From assembly GCA_902793605.1 (NCBI GenBank), contig CADBEB010000003.1, positions 62,001 to 126,000 on the forward strand: 64,000 bases of DNA. The letters are read 5' to 3'. Of the stretch, positions 27,373 through 35,754 are shown piece after piece; within the stretch, counting starts at the first letter, position 1; each line of letters opens with the position of its first letter. Made by a program: the position numbers and the translations under genes. The notes under the pieces are model-generated. The model worked only from the letters and a program-made list of their open reading frames with translations, was not told the origin of the DNA and did no database searches. This stretch comes from an uncultured Eubacteriales bacterium. Its GTDB lineage: Bacteria; Bacillota; Clostridia; Christensenellales; Aristaeellaceae.

Positions 27373-28011
27373 TTACCCCCTGATCTCTTTCACGATGTCC
27401 GCGGCTTCGTGTACGAGCCGTTCGATTTCATCAAACTGTCCTTCCTTGACCAGCTTGCCGCTGACCATCCAGCTGCCGCCGCAGGCGACGATCCGGTTAT
27501 AGGCCAGATACTCCCGCACGTTCGCCGCGCTGATTCCGCCGGTGGGCATAAAGTTCACGCCGACGTAGGGTGCGGCCAGCGCCTTGATCATCTTCAGGCC
27601 GCCGGCAGGCTCCGCCGGGAAGAACTTCAGCACGTCCAGGTCAAACTGCAGGGCGGCTTCGATCTCTGTCGGCGTACAGACGCCGGGCGTCATGGGAACG
27701 CCCTTTTTCAGCACGTATTCAGTGACCTTCGGGTTGAAGCCGGGGCTGACGATAAACTTCGCGCCTGCGTCGATCGCCCGGTCTGCCTGTTCCGTGGTCA
27801 GCACGGTCCCTGCGCCGATGATCATTTCCGGGAAGGCTTTGGCCATCCGCCGGATGGATTCTTCCGCGGCCGCGGTACGGAAGGTCACTTCCGCGCAGGG
27901 CAGGCCGCCTTTGACAAGCCGCTCCGCCAGGGGCAGCGCGTCCTCTGCGTTTTCCAGCACCACCACCGGGACGATTCCGATCTTCTGCAACTGTTTCATC
28001 ATGTCCGTCAT
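27373..28011 (-). CDS. eda: KDPG/KHG aldolase
   Basis: 212 residues, class I aldolase that splits 2-keto-3-deoxy-6-phosphogluconate into pyruvate and glyceraldehyde-3-phosphate, the last step of the pathway. Seen: AEVTFRT with the catalytic Glu (about 41), GAGTVLT, SPGFNP, and the Schiff-base lysine in VLKFFPAEPAGG (about 130), then MPTGGI phosphate loop. No signal. Second gene of the operon, 13 bases after uxaB and 6 before kdgK. Confidence 0.96.
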   Translation of the reverse strand: MTDMMKQLQKIGIVPVVVLENAEDALPLAERLVKGGLPCAEVTFRTAAAEESIRRMAKAFPEMIIGAGTVLTTEQADRAIDAGAKFIVSPGFNPKVTEYVLKKGVPMTPGVCTPTEIEAALQFDLDVLKFFPAEPAGGLKMIKALAAPYVGVNFMPTGGISAANVREYLAYNRIVACGGSWMVSGKLVKEGQFDEIERLVHEAADIVKEIRG

Positions 28012-28024
28012 GCGTTTTCCCTCC

Positions 28025-29515
28025 TTATGCCAGGCAGGCCTTATAGGCTGCCACTGCGCCGTCGGCGCGGATCGTCTTCAGGATGCGGACCGCCGCTTCC
28101 TCAAAGCCATTTACTTCCGTCAGGTCCTGACCCCACATTTCCGTGTTGGTCATTACCGCGTGCACCAGTTCCTCCGGACTGTCATTCCGGTGTGCCCAGT
28201 AGAATTCCAGCACATACCGGTCGTCGCTGACTGTATAGTCATTACCCTTCGGCCTGCGGCACACCAGCCCCTTGTCCGTCAGATCCTGCGGCTCGTTGCT
28301 GTAGAAGGCGATGTAGGCCGCGAAGCTGGTCGTCAGGCAGGGAGGAAGCTCGCCCTTTTCTTTCACATAGTCCAGGAAGGTCGGCATGTTCCGTGCCCGC
28401 CACTTGCTGGTGGAGTTCAGGCTGATGCTCATCAGCTCGTGGTTCACGAAGGGATTGTTGAAGCGGTCCTGCACGGCCTGCGCGAAGTTTTCCAGGTCTT
28501 TCCTGTCCAGCGGCAGGGTCGGGATCACTTCATCGTAGAGCATTTTGTTCATATAGCCTAGGATGGTGTCGTCATGCATGCAGTCCCGCACGATGTCGTA
28601 CCCGGCCAGGTACGCTCCGAGTACGAACCCCGTGTGTGCGCCGTTCAGGATGCGGACCTTCCGTTTCTTGTAGGGTGTGACGTCCGGCACCACGATCACG
28701 GGTACGCCGGCCTTCCTGAAGGGAAGACGGTCTTCCAGGCCGTCCGGCCCCTCAATGACCCAGATGCCGAAGACCTCGCCCACATCCGTCAGCGGATCCG
28801 AATAGCCGTTGGCCGCATCCAGCGCCTCGACTTCCTTCGGATCACGGATTCTTCCGGGAACGATTCGATCGACCAGGGTGGAGCAGAAGATGTTCTTTTC
28901 GTTCACCCAGCGGCGGAAGTCATCGCTCAGCCTCCAGTCGTCGATATACTGGTTGACGCACTTCAGCAGTTCCTTGCCGTTGTTGTCGATCAGTTCGCAG
29001 CTGAGCATCACGATGCCTGGTTTTCCGGCGGTGAAGCGCTCATAGAGCACGCGGGTCAGTTTCGCGGGGAAGGAGAGCGGCGGCGCCTGGTCAAAGGTGC
29101 TCTCCGTATCATGTACGATGCCGGCTTCGGTCGTGTTGGAAACGATGATTTCCAGGTCGTCGCTCTTCGCCAGCTCCAGCACTTTGTCCCATTCGCCATA
29201 GGGATTGAGGCACCGGCTGACTGCGGAGATCACCCGCTTGTCATCTACCTTGACGCCTTTTTCGCTGCCCCGGAGATACAGGGTATAGAGGCCTTCCTGT
29301 TTATTGATCAGCTCTGTCAGGCCCTGGGCAATCGGCTGCACCAGGACCGCCTTGCCGTTGAAACCGGCTTTTTCATTTGCGATATCAATAAAGTCGTCCA
29401 CGAAGGCGCGCAGGAAGTTGCCTTCACCGAACTGCATGACTTTCTCCGGCGCGTTTTCCAGAATGTAACCATTATAACCTGCATTTTTCAGTACCCGGTA
29501 GTTAAGCTGTTCCAT
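28025..29515 (-). CDS. uxaB: Tagaturonate reductase (altronate oxidoreductase)
   Basis: 496 residues, mannitol dehydrogenase family. It reduces D-tagaturonate to D-altronate with NADH. The Rossmann motif is QFGEGNFLRAFVDDF (about 28-42). IIVSNTTEAGI and LSCELIDNNGKELLKC are UxaB-type, and the KKRKVRILNGAHTGF motif carries the catalytic Lys-Asn-His cluster. As first gene of the seven-gene operon it follows the promoter at 29550-29579; GGAGGAG lies about 6 bases before ATG 29515. The paralogous uxuB at 36959 serves the fructuronate branch. Confidence 0.94.
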   Translation of the reverse strand: MEQLNYRVLKNAGYNGYILENAPEKVMQFGEGNFLRAFVDDFIDIANEKAGFNGKAVLVQPIAQGLTELINKQEGLYTLYLRGSEKGVKVDDKRVISAVSRCLNPYGEWDKVLELAKSDDLEIIVSNTTEAGIVHDTESTFDQAPPLSFPAKLTRVLYERFTAGKPGIVMLSCELIDNNGKELLKCVNQYIDDWRLSDDFRRWVNEKNIFCSTLVDRIVPGRIRDPKEVEALDAANGYSDPLTDVGEVFGIWVIEGPDGLEDRLPFRKAGVPVIVVPDVTPYKKRKVRILNGAHTGFVLGAYLAGYDIVRDCMHDDTILGYMNKMLYDEVIPTLPLDRKDLENFAQAVQDRFNNPFVNHELMSISLNSTSKWRARNMPTFLDYVKEKGELPPCLTTSFAAYIAFYSNEPQDLTDKGLVCRRPKGNDYTVSDDRYVLEFYWAHRNDSPEELVHAVMTNTEMWGQDLTEVNGFEEAAVRILKTIRADGAVAAYKACLA

Positions 29516-29538
29516 CCCTTTCTCCTCCGAATATGGAT

Positions 29539-29579
29539 TTTATACATAAAAAATACACCAGAAAGACCATTGGCGTCAA
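29539..29579 (-). promoter_or_regulatory. Promoter and inverted repeat upstream of the uxaB operon
   Basis: On the minus strand TTGACG (29579-29574) and TATTTT (29555-29550) with an 18-bp spacer. Just downstream, TTTTAT-AC-ATAAAA (29539-29552, plus-strand reading) is an almost perfect 14-bp palindrome that would lie at the start of transcription, suggesting a repressor site. Confidence 0.5.
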
Positions 29580-29621
29580 GAAGGCCGAAAAGTCAGAAAT
29601 CCCTTTAAAACGGGCATAAAA

Positions 29622-29652
29622 CAACCCCTGATTCAAGGAAAATCAAGGGTTG
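29622..29652 (-). terminator. Terminator of the kdgF-like operon
   Basis: CAACCC-C-TGATT / AATCA-A-GGGTTG: an 11-bp stem with one C:A mismatch and a 7-base loop. On the minus strand it is followed by TTTTATG, so it ends transcripts of the cupin operon before the uxaB promoter. Confidence 0.65.
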
Positions 29653-29666
29653 CGAAACGTCCGTAC

Positions 29667-29684
29667 AAATTATGGACAAAACGG
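29667..29684 (-). promoter_or_regulatory. Copy of the shared uronate element (CCGTTTTGTCCATAATTT)
   Basis: Minus-strand CCGTTTTGTCCATAATTT matches the element at 30810 (CCGTTTTGTCCATAAAATTT) except for two missing A residues. It lies between the end of the cupin gene and the uxaB promoter, about 90 bases upstream of that -35. Confidence 0.55.
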
Positions 29685-29714
29685 ATATGATTCGTGTAAA
29701 AACGGAGTGATTTC

Positions 29715-30050
29715 TTACCTGGCCAGAAAATCCTCGCGGCAGGGGGTAAAGACATCCAGGAGCATGCCGGGTTCCAGGCAGACCGTTCCGTGGGGAAGTC
29801 CCGCGGGTACGATGATACTGTCGCCCTGTTCCAGAATGGTTTCCTCACCCTCCACACTGTAGCTGAAGCGCCCTGACAGCACATAGCTGCACTGGGTATG
29901 CGGGTGTGTGTGGACCGCGCCGACGGTGCCCTTGTCAAAACCGACCTCCACCGCCATCAACTGTTCATTCCACGCCAGGATACGCCGGGTGTTCCCAGCG
30001 CCCAGATCGCGGACGGCTGTTTCGCTGTGATGACTGACGATTCCCTTCAT
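29715..30050 (-). CDS. kdgF: KdgF-like cupin (unsaturated uronate ketonisation)
   Basis: 111 residues, single cupin barrel. Metal-ligand motif HTHPHTQCSYVLSGRF and the second motif GDSIIVPAGLPHGTVCLEPG are present, and the ends LGAGNTRRILAWNEQLMAVEV and LLDVFTPCREDFL closely follow KdgF as I remember it. KdgF turns 4,5-unsaturated galacturonate, released by pectate/alginate lyases, into the linear ketone used by KduI. AGGAGG sits 9 bases before ATG 30050, and the ATG overlaps the stop codon of the upstream membrane-protein gene (ATGA). kduI and the SDR are nearby, which supports the call. Confidence 0.85.
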   Translation of the reverse strand: MKGIVSHHSETAVRDLGAGNTRRILAWNEQLMAVEVGFDKGTVGAVHTHPHTQCSYVLSGRFSYSVEGEETILEQGDSIIVPAGLPHGTVCLEPGMLLDVFTPCREDFLAR

Positions 30051-30598
30051 TTCCCTTTACCTCCTGATGAATTACATTTCCGGACACCGATTCCGTCTTC
30101 AATAACCGTCCAAACTGTCTCGTCCGGCATGTCTGCCTGACCGGACGGAAGAAGGAAAGCCTTAACCGGGGTGGCATAGAGATAGATACAGTCCTTCCTG
30201 CGGAAAGCATGGGCCGCTTTTTCCCAGGGGATGATGCCGGTGTTTTCCTGCTTCCGGTCGCTGATGACCTGAAACCCCTCCCCGGAAAGTTTTACGGTAT
30301 AGACAGCCCGGCCTTTGCCCAGTTTCCACCGTTCAGCCTGCATATTGACCTGCGACAGGAACATACCAATATAAACCACGGGAAGCCCCAGGCCCACAAC
30401 CAGCAGCACAGCGGCGATCATCCCGCTCTGGGGGAGGTGCGTGGCCAGAGCGACCGCGGCGAAAGCGCACAGGATCAAAGCGAATACCAGCGGCCTGACC
30501 CAGCGCCTGCGCAGGCGAAGCATATCAAAATGAGCGAAACGGCGAAAGGTTTTTTCGTCGAGCCTCACCGGGATCGTTACAATCTGATTCTCCGCCAT
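30047..30598 (-). CDS. YcxB-like membrane protein
   Basis: 183 residues from ATG 30598 (GGAGG 5 bases upstream; a longer open frame extends upstream into the promoter). A cytoplasmic N-terminal stretch (about 1-35) is followed by two membrane helices (FALILCAFAAVALA and MIAAVLLVVGLGLPVVYIGMFL), then a soluble C-terminal domain with GIIPWEKAAHAFRRKDCIYLY, the pattern of the YcxB-like domain. Function is unknown in this family. It shares an ATGA overlap with the kdgF-like gene, which links it to the uronate regulon by transcription, though not necessarily by function. Confidence 0.7.
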   Translation of the reverse strand: MAENQIVTIPVRLDEKTFRRFAHFDMLRLRRRWVRPLVFALILCAFAAVALATHLPQSGMIAAVLLVVGLGLPVVYIGMFLSQVNMQAERWKLGKGRAVYTVKLSGEGFQVISDRKQENTGIIPWEKAAHAFRRKDCIYLYATPVKAFLLPSGQADMPDETVWTVIEDGIGVRKCNSSGGKGK

Positions 30599-30653
30599 GG
30601 GTTCCTCCGGATGCAAAGGTTTCTGTTTACAGTAATGTCCCCATACCGCCTTC

Positions 30654-30682
30654 AGCATAGCAGAAATCAGCCTGCTTGGCAA
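30654..30682 (-). promoter_or_regulatory. Promoter of the YcxB-kdgF operon
   Basis: Minus-strand TTGCCA (30682-30677) and TATGCT (30659-30654), 17-bp spacer. The element at 30691-30701 lies 8 bases upstream of this -35. Confidence 0.55.
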
Positions 30683-30690
30683 TCAAAAAT

Positions 30691-30701
30691 CCGTTTTGTC
30701 C
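30691..30701 (+). promoter_or_regulatory. Copy of the shared uronate element (CCGTTTTGTCC)
   Basis: CCGTTTTGTCC, identical over 11 bases to the element at 30810-30820. It is placed between the divergent kdgF-operon and TRAP promoters, next to the -35 of the former but in inverted orientation relative to its transcription. Confidence 0.55.
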
Positions 30702-30809
30702 TGTTTCGTACCTTTATTTTCCATCTCTGAAACACCGAAATTGCTTGCTTCATTAATTATAAAGTGCTGTCCGGTTTTGCGGCTCTTGCCATTTTAGACA
30801 GATACAGAA

Positions 30810-30861
30810 CCGTTTTGTCCATAAAATTTATGTTGTCATTTATGGTTTGTTATGGTACACT
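30810..30861 (+). promoter_or_regulatory. Promoter and shared regulatory element of the TRAP operon
   Basis: Element CCGTTTTGTCC (30810-30820) runs into the palindrome CATAAA-A-TTTATG (30820-30832). It is followed directly by -35 TTGTCA (30833-30838), a 17-bp spacer and -10 TACACT (30856-30861). Element and promoter have exactly the same spacing as in front of uxuA. A short stem-loop CGGAGA / TCTCCG (30875-30896) begins the transcript. Confidence 0.75.
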
Positions 30862-30919
30862 TTTCACATCAAGACGGAGATGAACTGAATTCTCCGCAAA
30901 ATGAACAGGAGGAAATCCC

Positions 30920-31909
30920 ATGAAAAAACTGATTGGTCTGTTTCTTGCCCTGATCATGGTTCTCAGCTGTGCTGCTGCGCTGGCTGATGACCCGATCACC
31001 CTGACCTACGCAGAAGTGAACCCCATCGAGGGCACCATCGTCGGTGAAGTTGCCAAAGCTTTCAAGGAAAAGGTTGAAGAGCTGTCCGGCGGCGCCATCG
31101 TCATCGACATCCAGGCCAGCGGCGTGCTGGGATCGGAAGACCAGATCCTGGACAATCTGCTCGGCGGCGGTACCGTGACGGATGTGTGCCGTATTTCCGC
31201 CTTCGCACTGAGCCAGTACGGCTGCACCAAGGCCACCCTGCTCTCCCTGCCCTATGTGTTCGAGAACCGTGATCATTTCTGGAATTTCGCCAACAGCGAT
31301 CTGGCCAAGGAATTCCTGAATGAGCCTCAGACTGTAGGCCTGCCCCTCCGCGGCCTGGCTTACGGCGAAGAAGGCTTCCGCCATTTCTTCTTCAAGAACG
31401 AAGTGACAGACATCAACAGCCTGAAGGGCCTGAAGATCCGCGTTTCCTCCGACCCGGTTATGACCGGTATGGTTTCCGGCCTAGGCGCCGCTGCTACGAC
31501 CGTTCCTTTCACCGAACTCTACAGCGCGCTGCAGACCGGTGTTGTCGACGGCGCTGAGCAGCCCACCGCCAACTATAAGTCCAACGCTTTCCAGGAAGTT
31601 GCTCCTTACTTCATGATGGACGGCCACACCCTGGGTGCCATCCAGCTGATCATCACCGACACCGCCTGGAACAAGCTGTCTGAAGAGCAGCAGGGTTGGA
31701 TCCAGGAAGCTGCCACCTATGCTTCCCAGAAGTGCCGTGAAGTCAGCGAAGCCAAGGAAGCTGAGACACTGGAAGCCCTGAAGGCCGATGGTATCCACAT
31801 CATCGAAGTGCCGGACAAGGCCCCGTGGATCGAGGCTGTCAAGGCAACCGTGGATGCGAACATCAACGGACAGGACGAAGTATTCCAGCAGATTCTGAGC
31901 ATGAAGTAA
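30920..31909 (+). CDS. TRAP transporter substrate-binding protein (DctP family)
   Basis: 329 residues. A Sec signal (MKKLIGLFLALIMVLSCAAALA) is followed by the DctP fold: LTYAEVNPIEGTIVGEVAKAF, VLGSEDQILDNLLGGG, KGLKIRVSSDPV with the Arg that clamps the substrate carboxylate, and LYSALQTGVVDGAEQP. TRAP systems use an ion gradient; the neighbours argue for uronate (galacturonate/glucuronate) as ligand. AACAGGAGG precedes the ATG. A strong hairpin follows the gene, which should give more binding protein than permease. Confidence 0.92.
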   Translation: MKKLIGLFLALIMVLSCAAALADDPITLTYAEVNPIEGTIVGEVAKAFKEKVEELSGGAIVIDIQASGVLGSEDQILDNLLGGGTVTDVCRISAFALSQYGCTKATLLSLPYVFENRDHFWNFANSDLAKEFLNEPQTVGLPLRGLAYGEEGFRHFFFKNEVTDINSLKGLKIRVSSDPVMTGMVSGLGAAATTVPFTELYSALQTGVVDGAEQPTANYKSNAFQEVAPYFMMDGHTLGAIQLIITDTAWNKLSEEQQGWIQEAATYASQKCREVSEAKEAETLEALKADGIHIIEVPDKAPWIEAVKATVDANINGQDEVFQQILSMK

Positions 31910-31932
31910 TTCTTCTCTCGCAGAATCCCTTC

Positions 31933-31960
31933 GGGGGATGTGGGTATTCCCGCATCCCCC
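31933..31960 (+). terminator. Intra-operon hairpin between TRAP binding protein and permease genes
   Basis: GGGGGATGTGGG / CCCGCATCCCCC forms a 12-bp stem (one T:G pair) with a TATT loop, followed by GCTTTTGCTT. The T run is weak, so it probably terminates part of the transcripts and stabilises the upstream message. Confidence 0.7.
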
Positions 31961-32006
31961 GCTTTTGCTTGAATTGACCGTTCTGGTTTTGAAAGGAGTG
32001 TCCGTT

Positions 32007-32561
32007 TTGTCAGCCGGCAATGTTCCTGCTCTTTTCCGCAGGCTGGAGAAGATCAAACCTCTTTATGACTGGACCTACAAGATCCTGATGTTCATCTGCA
32101 AGATCCTTCTGATCGGCGATATCCTGATTACCTGCTGGTCTGTCGCGGGAAGGTATATTCCCTTTATCAACGATCCCCACTGGAGCGAGGAAATCATCCT
32201 GACACTGATGGTTTACATGACGGTTCTTTCAGCAAGCCTGTCCATCCGGCGCGCAGCGCATATCCGGATGACAGCCTTTGACAAGTACCTGCTGAAGAAT
32301 GCCATCAAAGTGCTGGATCTGATCGCTGACTTCGCCGTACTGGCCCTGGGCGTATTCCTGGTCATCTACGGCTTCCGGTTCTGCAATTCTCCCCTGAGCC
32401 TGAGAGGCAAATACGCTTCACTCCCCGGACTCAGCAAATTCTGGCAGTACCTGCCGGTTCCGGTTGCCGGAATCAGCATGATTATTTTTGAGCTGGAACA
32501 GATTTTCCAGCACCTGGAATCCTTCTGGGTTAAGGATCAAACTGAAAAGGAGGCGAAATAA
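32007..32561 (+). CDS. TRAP transporter small permease (DctQ family)
   Basis: 184 residues if translation starts at TTG 32007, which has AGGAG 8 bases upstream. No ATG fits: the only one further upstream lies inside the hairpin. Four predicted membrane helices, with the DctQ-type WSEEIILTLMVYMTVLSASLSIRRAAHIRM segment (WSEE... HIRM) in the middle. It forms the membrane complex with the large subunit; the gap to dctM is 2 bases. The unusual start codon may further lower permease output. Confidence 0.88.
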   Translation: MSAGNVPALFRRLEKIKPLYDWTYKILMFICKILLIGDILITCWSVAGRYIPFINDPHWSEEIILTLMVYMTVLSASLSIRRAAHIRMTAFDKYLLKNAIKVLDLIADFAVLALGVFLVIYGFRFCNSPLSLRGKYASLPGLSKFWQYLPVPVAGISMIIFELEQIFQHLESFWVKDQTEKEAK

Positions 32562-32563
32562 GC

Positions 32564-33865
32564 ATGGATGCTGAAACCTTATCAACTGTCATTCTGCTTG
32601 GCAGCTTCCTGGTTATGATCCTGATGCGGTTTCCGATTGCCTATGCTGTCGGCCTTTCCACGATTTTTTGCATGATGTCCATGGAGCAGCCGCTGCAGAC
32701 CATTTCACAGCAGATGGTCAAAGGCGTCTGGTCATTCTCCCTGATGGCGGTGCCCTTCTTTATTACAATGGGCGTGCTGATGGGGACGGGAGGTATTTCA
32801 GACAAACTGATTTCACTGGCAAACTCGCTGGTCGGCTGGATGCGCGGCGGACTGGCGATGGTGAATATCGTGGCCTCCTACTTCTTCGGCGGCATCTCCG
32901 GCTCCGCTTCCGCGGATACGGCCTCCCTGGGTTCGATCCTGATCCCCATGATGGTGGATGAAGGCTACGACGCAGACTTTTCCACCGCCGTTACCATTAC
33001 ATCCTCCTGTGAAGGCCTGCTGGTTCCGCCGAGCCATAACATGGTTATTTACGCAACCACAGCCGGCGGTATCTCGGTCGGCGCGCTGTTTATGGCAGGA
33101 TACCTGCCCGGAGCGATCCTGGCGATTTCCCTGATGGTGGGGTCCTACATCATTTCCGTAAAGCGGAACTACCCCAAGGGCGAAAGGTTCTCTGTCAGTA
33201 ACTTTGTGAAACAGCTCGGAAAGAGCATCTGGGCCCTGCTGGCTGTGCTGATCGTGGTGGTCGGTGTCGTGGGCGGCGTTTTCACCGCCACCGAGTCCGC
33301 CGCCATCGCGGTTGTCTATTCATTGCTCGTCTCCGTGTTCGTCTACAAGGGACTGAACTGGAAGAGCGTGTGGAAGTCGCTGGAAAGCTGTGTGGAGACG
33401 CTGTCCATCGTGCTGATCCTGATCGCTTTCTCGGCAGCCTTTGGCAACTGCCTGACGCTGTTGCATGTGCCGGCCAAGGCCGCGCAGCTGATCACATCGA
33501 TCTCCTCCAGCCCGATCGTCGTGGCGCTGCTGCTGAACCTGATCCTGCTGGTTCTCGGTATGATCATGGACATGGCGCCGATTATCCTGATCGCGACCCC
33601 GATCCTGCTGCCCGTGGCGATGTCCATCGGCATCAGCCCGATCCAGTTCGGCATCATGGTAGTGCTCAACTGCGGTATCGGTTTGTTGACTCCGCCAGTC
33701 GGAGCGGTGCTGTTCATCGGTTCTGCTGTTGCGAAACGGCCAATGGAAAAAGTGGTTCGTGCGACGCTGCCCTTCTATATTTGCATGCTGGTCGCCCTGC
33801 TGCTGATCACCTTTATTCCTCAGATCAGCCTCTGGCTGCCCTCGCTGGCTGGATACGCGGTCTGA
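32564..33865 (+). CDS. TRAP transporter large permease (DctM family)
   Basis: 433 residues, 11-12 predicted membrane helices. Seen: ILMRFPIAYAVGLSTIF at the N-terminus, FFGGISGSASADTASLGSILIPMM and CEGLLVPPSHNMVIYA, the two re-entrant-loop regions that bind Na+ and substrate, and GLLTPPVGAVLFIGSAVA near the end. It is the ion-coupled translocator for the sugar acid delivered by the binding protein at 30920. Confidence 0.94.
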   Translation: MDAETLSTVILLGSFLVMILMRFPIAYAVGLSTIFCMMSMEQPLQTISQQMVKGVWSFSLMAVPFFITMGVLMGTGGISDKLISLANSLVGWMRGGLAMVNIVASYFFGGISGSASADTASLGSILIPMMVDEGYDADFSTAVTITSSCEGLLVPPSHNMVIYATTAGGISVGALFMAGYLPGAILAISLMVGSYIISVKRNYPKGERFSVSNFVKQLGKSIWALLAVLIVVVGVVGGVFTATESAAIAVVYSLLVSVFVYKGLNWKSVWKSLESCVETLSIVLILIAFSAAFGNCLTLLHVPAKAAQLITSISSSPIVVALLLNLILLVLGMIMDMAPIILIATPILLPVAMSIGISPIQFGIMVVLNCGIGLLTPPVGAVLFIGSAVAKRPMEKVVRATLPFYICMLVALLLITFIPQISLWLPSLAGYAV

Positions 33866-33885
33866 TTCTGAATCTGATGAAACAA

Positions 33886-33917
33886 AATCCCCCGGATTTT
33901 TGCTCCGGGGGATTTTT
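33886..33917 (+). terminator. Rho-independent terminator after the TRAP operon
   Basis: AATCCCCCGGA / TCCGGGGGATT (11-bp perfect stem, 7-base loop) followed by TTTTTC. The ribosome-binding site of the MFS gene (AAGGAG) starts right after it, so that gene may depend on readthrough. Confidence 0.85.
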
Positions 33918-33931
33918 CAAGGAGCATACTG

Positions 33932-35146
33932 ATGTTCTCTTTTATCCATCAAATGGAACCTTCCCGGCGAAGGCTGCTGCTGACCTGTTTTTTTGCGTTT
34001 TTCTGCAACGGCCTGGTATTCTTGATGCTTGGCTCTGCTATGCCGGATCTGAAAAGAAGCTGGGGACTCTCGGATTCTTTCAGTGGCGTGCTGCTGTCAG
34101 CGCATTCCATCGGCAATCTTATTGCTGGATTTGTTTCCGGCATCGTGCCTTTTTATCTGGGACGTCGCCGGTCTATTATGCTACTGGCATCAACGGCATA
34201 TGTGGGTATGGCATTGATGGCGGTTACAGGTCTGCCGGGAGTTCTCTTTGCTGCCTTTGTGCTTACGGGGATTGGTCGGGGTGCTGTAAGTAATTTCAAC
34301 AATCATACAGTCAATGTTCTTTCAGACGGAAATCCTGCTGCAGCAAACATTCTGCATGCATGTTTTGCTGTCGGTGCTATCATCGCGCCGATCGCCTTTC
34401 TTGTCCTCAGCAGGATCATTTCATGGCAGGCAGGCCTTTTCTTTGTGGTAATCTGCGGTGCGATTGCTGTCTTTTTGTTCTCCCGGACGACCGTTCCGGA
34501 TGACCGGCCGGACCGGAAACAAAAAGAAGCGCGTTCTTTTAAGTTTATCAGGGAACCGGCTTTCCTGGTATTTGCCGGGATGATGCTGTTTTATATCTGC
34601 TCTGAGTATGCCATCAACGGTTGGCTTGTGACCTATCTGCAACAGAAGCAGTCACTTTTTACTTCGATGGGAGAAAACGGCGTTAATGCATACAGTCAGT
34701 CCATGGCTACCCTCTTGTGGGCTGTGATCCTTGTAGGTCGACTCACCTGCGCCTGGCTTTCCCGCCGAATTTTTCAGAAGGTCCTTATGTTCATTGCTTC
34801 TCTTGGAATGGCAGCATTTTTTGCCGGAATGCTCTTCGCTTCTGTTATTCCTGTGGTGACGCTGTGTGTTGCGGGAATGGGATTTTGTATGGCCGGAATC
34901 TGCCCCATGATCTATTCAGATGCGGCATATTATACCAACACCTATCCGTTGGCCACGGGCACCCTGCTGGTATTCGGAGCAGCCGGCGGCATCCTGATGC
35001 CGGTACTGGTAGGGGTTCTTGCTCAAAACGGCGGCTTTGAGAGCAGCATGACAGCAATTCTCGTCTCCATTGTTTTGTTGGTATTGTTTTCGGCAATCAA
35101 CACACGAATGAGATCTAATACGCAAACAACTGCCGATTCGCATTGA
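33932..35146 (+). CDS. MFS transporter in the uronate island
   Basis: 404 residues, 12 predicted membrane helices. The N-terminal half carries GIVPFYLGRRRSIMLLAS, the loop 2-3 motif of the major facilitator family (motif A, GxxxxxGRR). Acidic residues are few within helices. FucP-like or other sugar/sugar-acid permeases are the closest type I recognise, but substrate specificity cannot be read. It lies between the TRAP operon and uxuAB, so a second uronate carrier or an oligosaccharide/drug carrier are both possible. Its base composition is a little more AT-rich than the TRAP genes. Confidence 0.8.
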   Translation: MFSFIHQMEPSRRRLLLTCFFAFFCNGLVFLMLGSAMPDLKRSWGLSDSFSGVLLSAHSIGNLIAGFVSGIVPFYLGRRRSIMLLASTAYVGMALMAVTGLPGVLFAAFVLTGIGRGAVSNFNNHTVNVLSDGNPAAANILHACFAVGAIIAPIAFLVLSRIISWQAGLFFVVICGAIAVFLFSRTTVPDDRPDRKQKEARSFKFIREPAFLVFAGMMLFYICSEYAINGWLVTYLQQKQSLFTSMGENGVNAYSQSMATLLWAVILVGRLTCAWLSRRIFQKVLMFIASLGMAAFFAGMLFASVIPVVTLCVAGMGFCMAGICPMIYSDAAYYTNTYPLATGTLLVFGAAGGILMPVLVGVLAQNGGFESSMTAILVSIVLLVLFSAINTRMRSNTQTTADSH

Positions 35147-35270
35147 ATTCGGTATTTAGTATCTATAAGATGTTTTTTCTTGGCGGATTCTTACAAATAT
35201 TTATCCGGAACAAGAAAAACTTTATCACGAAAAAGGACTTGGGATTCCATACAACAAGGAGGGACTGTAC

Positions 35271-35696
35271 ATGACGGAGGAAATGAAAAGCTGTTCTTAC
35301 TGCATGGAGGGAGAATTGCTGGATGCCTTTGGGATCAAGATTGGCGAACTGCCGATGTCGAAGGTCATTCTGTTTAAGGAGCAAAGCCACCGCGGCCGGG
35401 TGATCGTTGCGTGCAAAAAGCATGTGGACGATATTACGATGCTGACTGTGGAGGAACGGACGCAATACATGGAAGACATCAATCATGTGGCGGAGATCCT
35501 GCATGAACTGTTTCATCCGGACAAGATCAATTTCGGCGCATACGGAGATACGATGCATCATCTGCATTTCCATCTGGTGCCGAAATACAGGGATGGCTTT
35601 GAATGGGGCGGCATTTTCGCGATGAATCCCCATGAAGTCACGCTTGCGCAGGAAGAGTATGATGAGCTGATTGGAATGATCCGGGCCAAACTCTGA
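35271..35696 (+). CDS. HIT-family protein (histidine triad hydrolase), copy 1
   Basis: 141 residues with the histidine triad HHLHFHLVPKY near 97-107. HIT proteins hydrolyse nucleoside phosphoramidates and related adenylates. A CSYC pair at 8-11 may bind zinc, as in many HIT proteins. ATG 35271 has AAGGAGGG about 9 bases upstream. It is about 85% identical over its whole length to the protein at 48829-49254. It stands alone between the MFS gene and uxuA; no functional link to uronates is visible. Confidence 0.93.
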   Translation: MTEEMKSCSYCMEGELLDAFGIKIGELPMSKVILFKEQSHRGRVIVACKKHVDDITMLTVEERTQYMEDINHVAEILHELFHPDKINFGAYGDTMHHLHFHLVPKYRDGFEWGGIFAMNPHEVTLAQEEYDELIGMIRAKL

Positions 35697-35754
35697 AAAT
35701 AAGGATAAAGCTGAATACTGTCAAATTCCCAGTCTTGATTTGCCTGAAACAGAG

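Noticed and set aside
32001..32011. A fifth copy of the uronate element at the dctQ start (CCGTTTTGTCA)
   Set aside because: It overlaps the start codon region of dctQ, has no promoter nearby and differs at the last base; likely chance.
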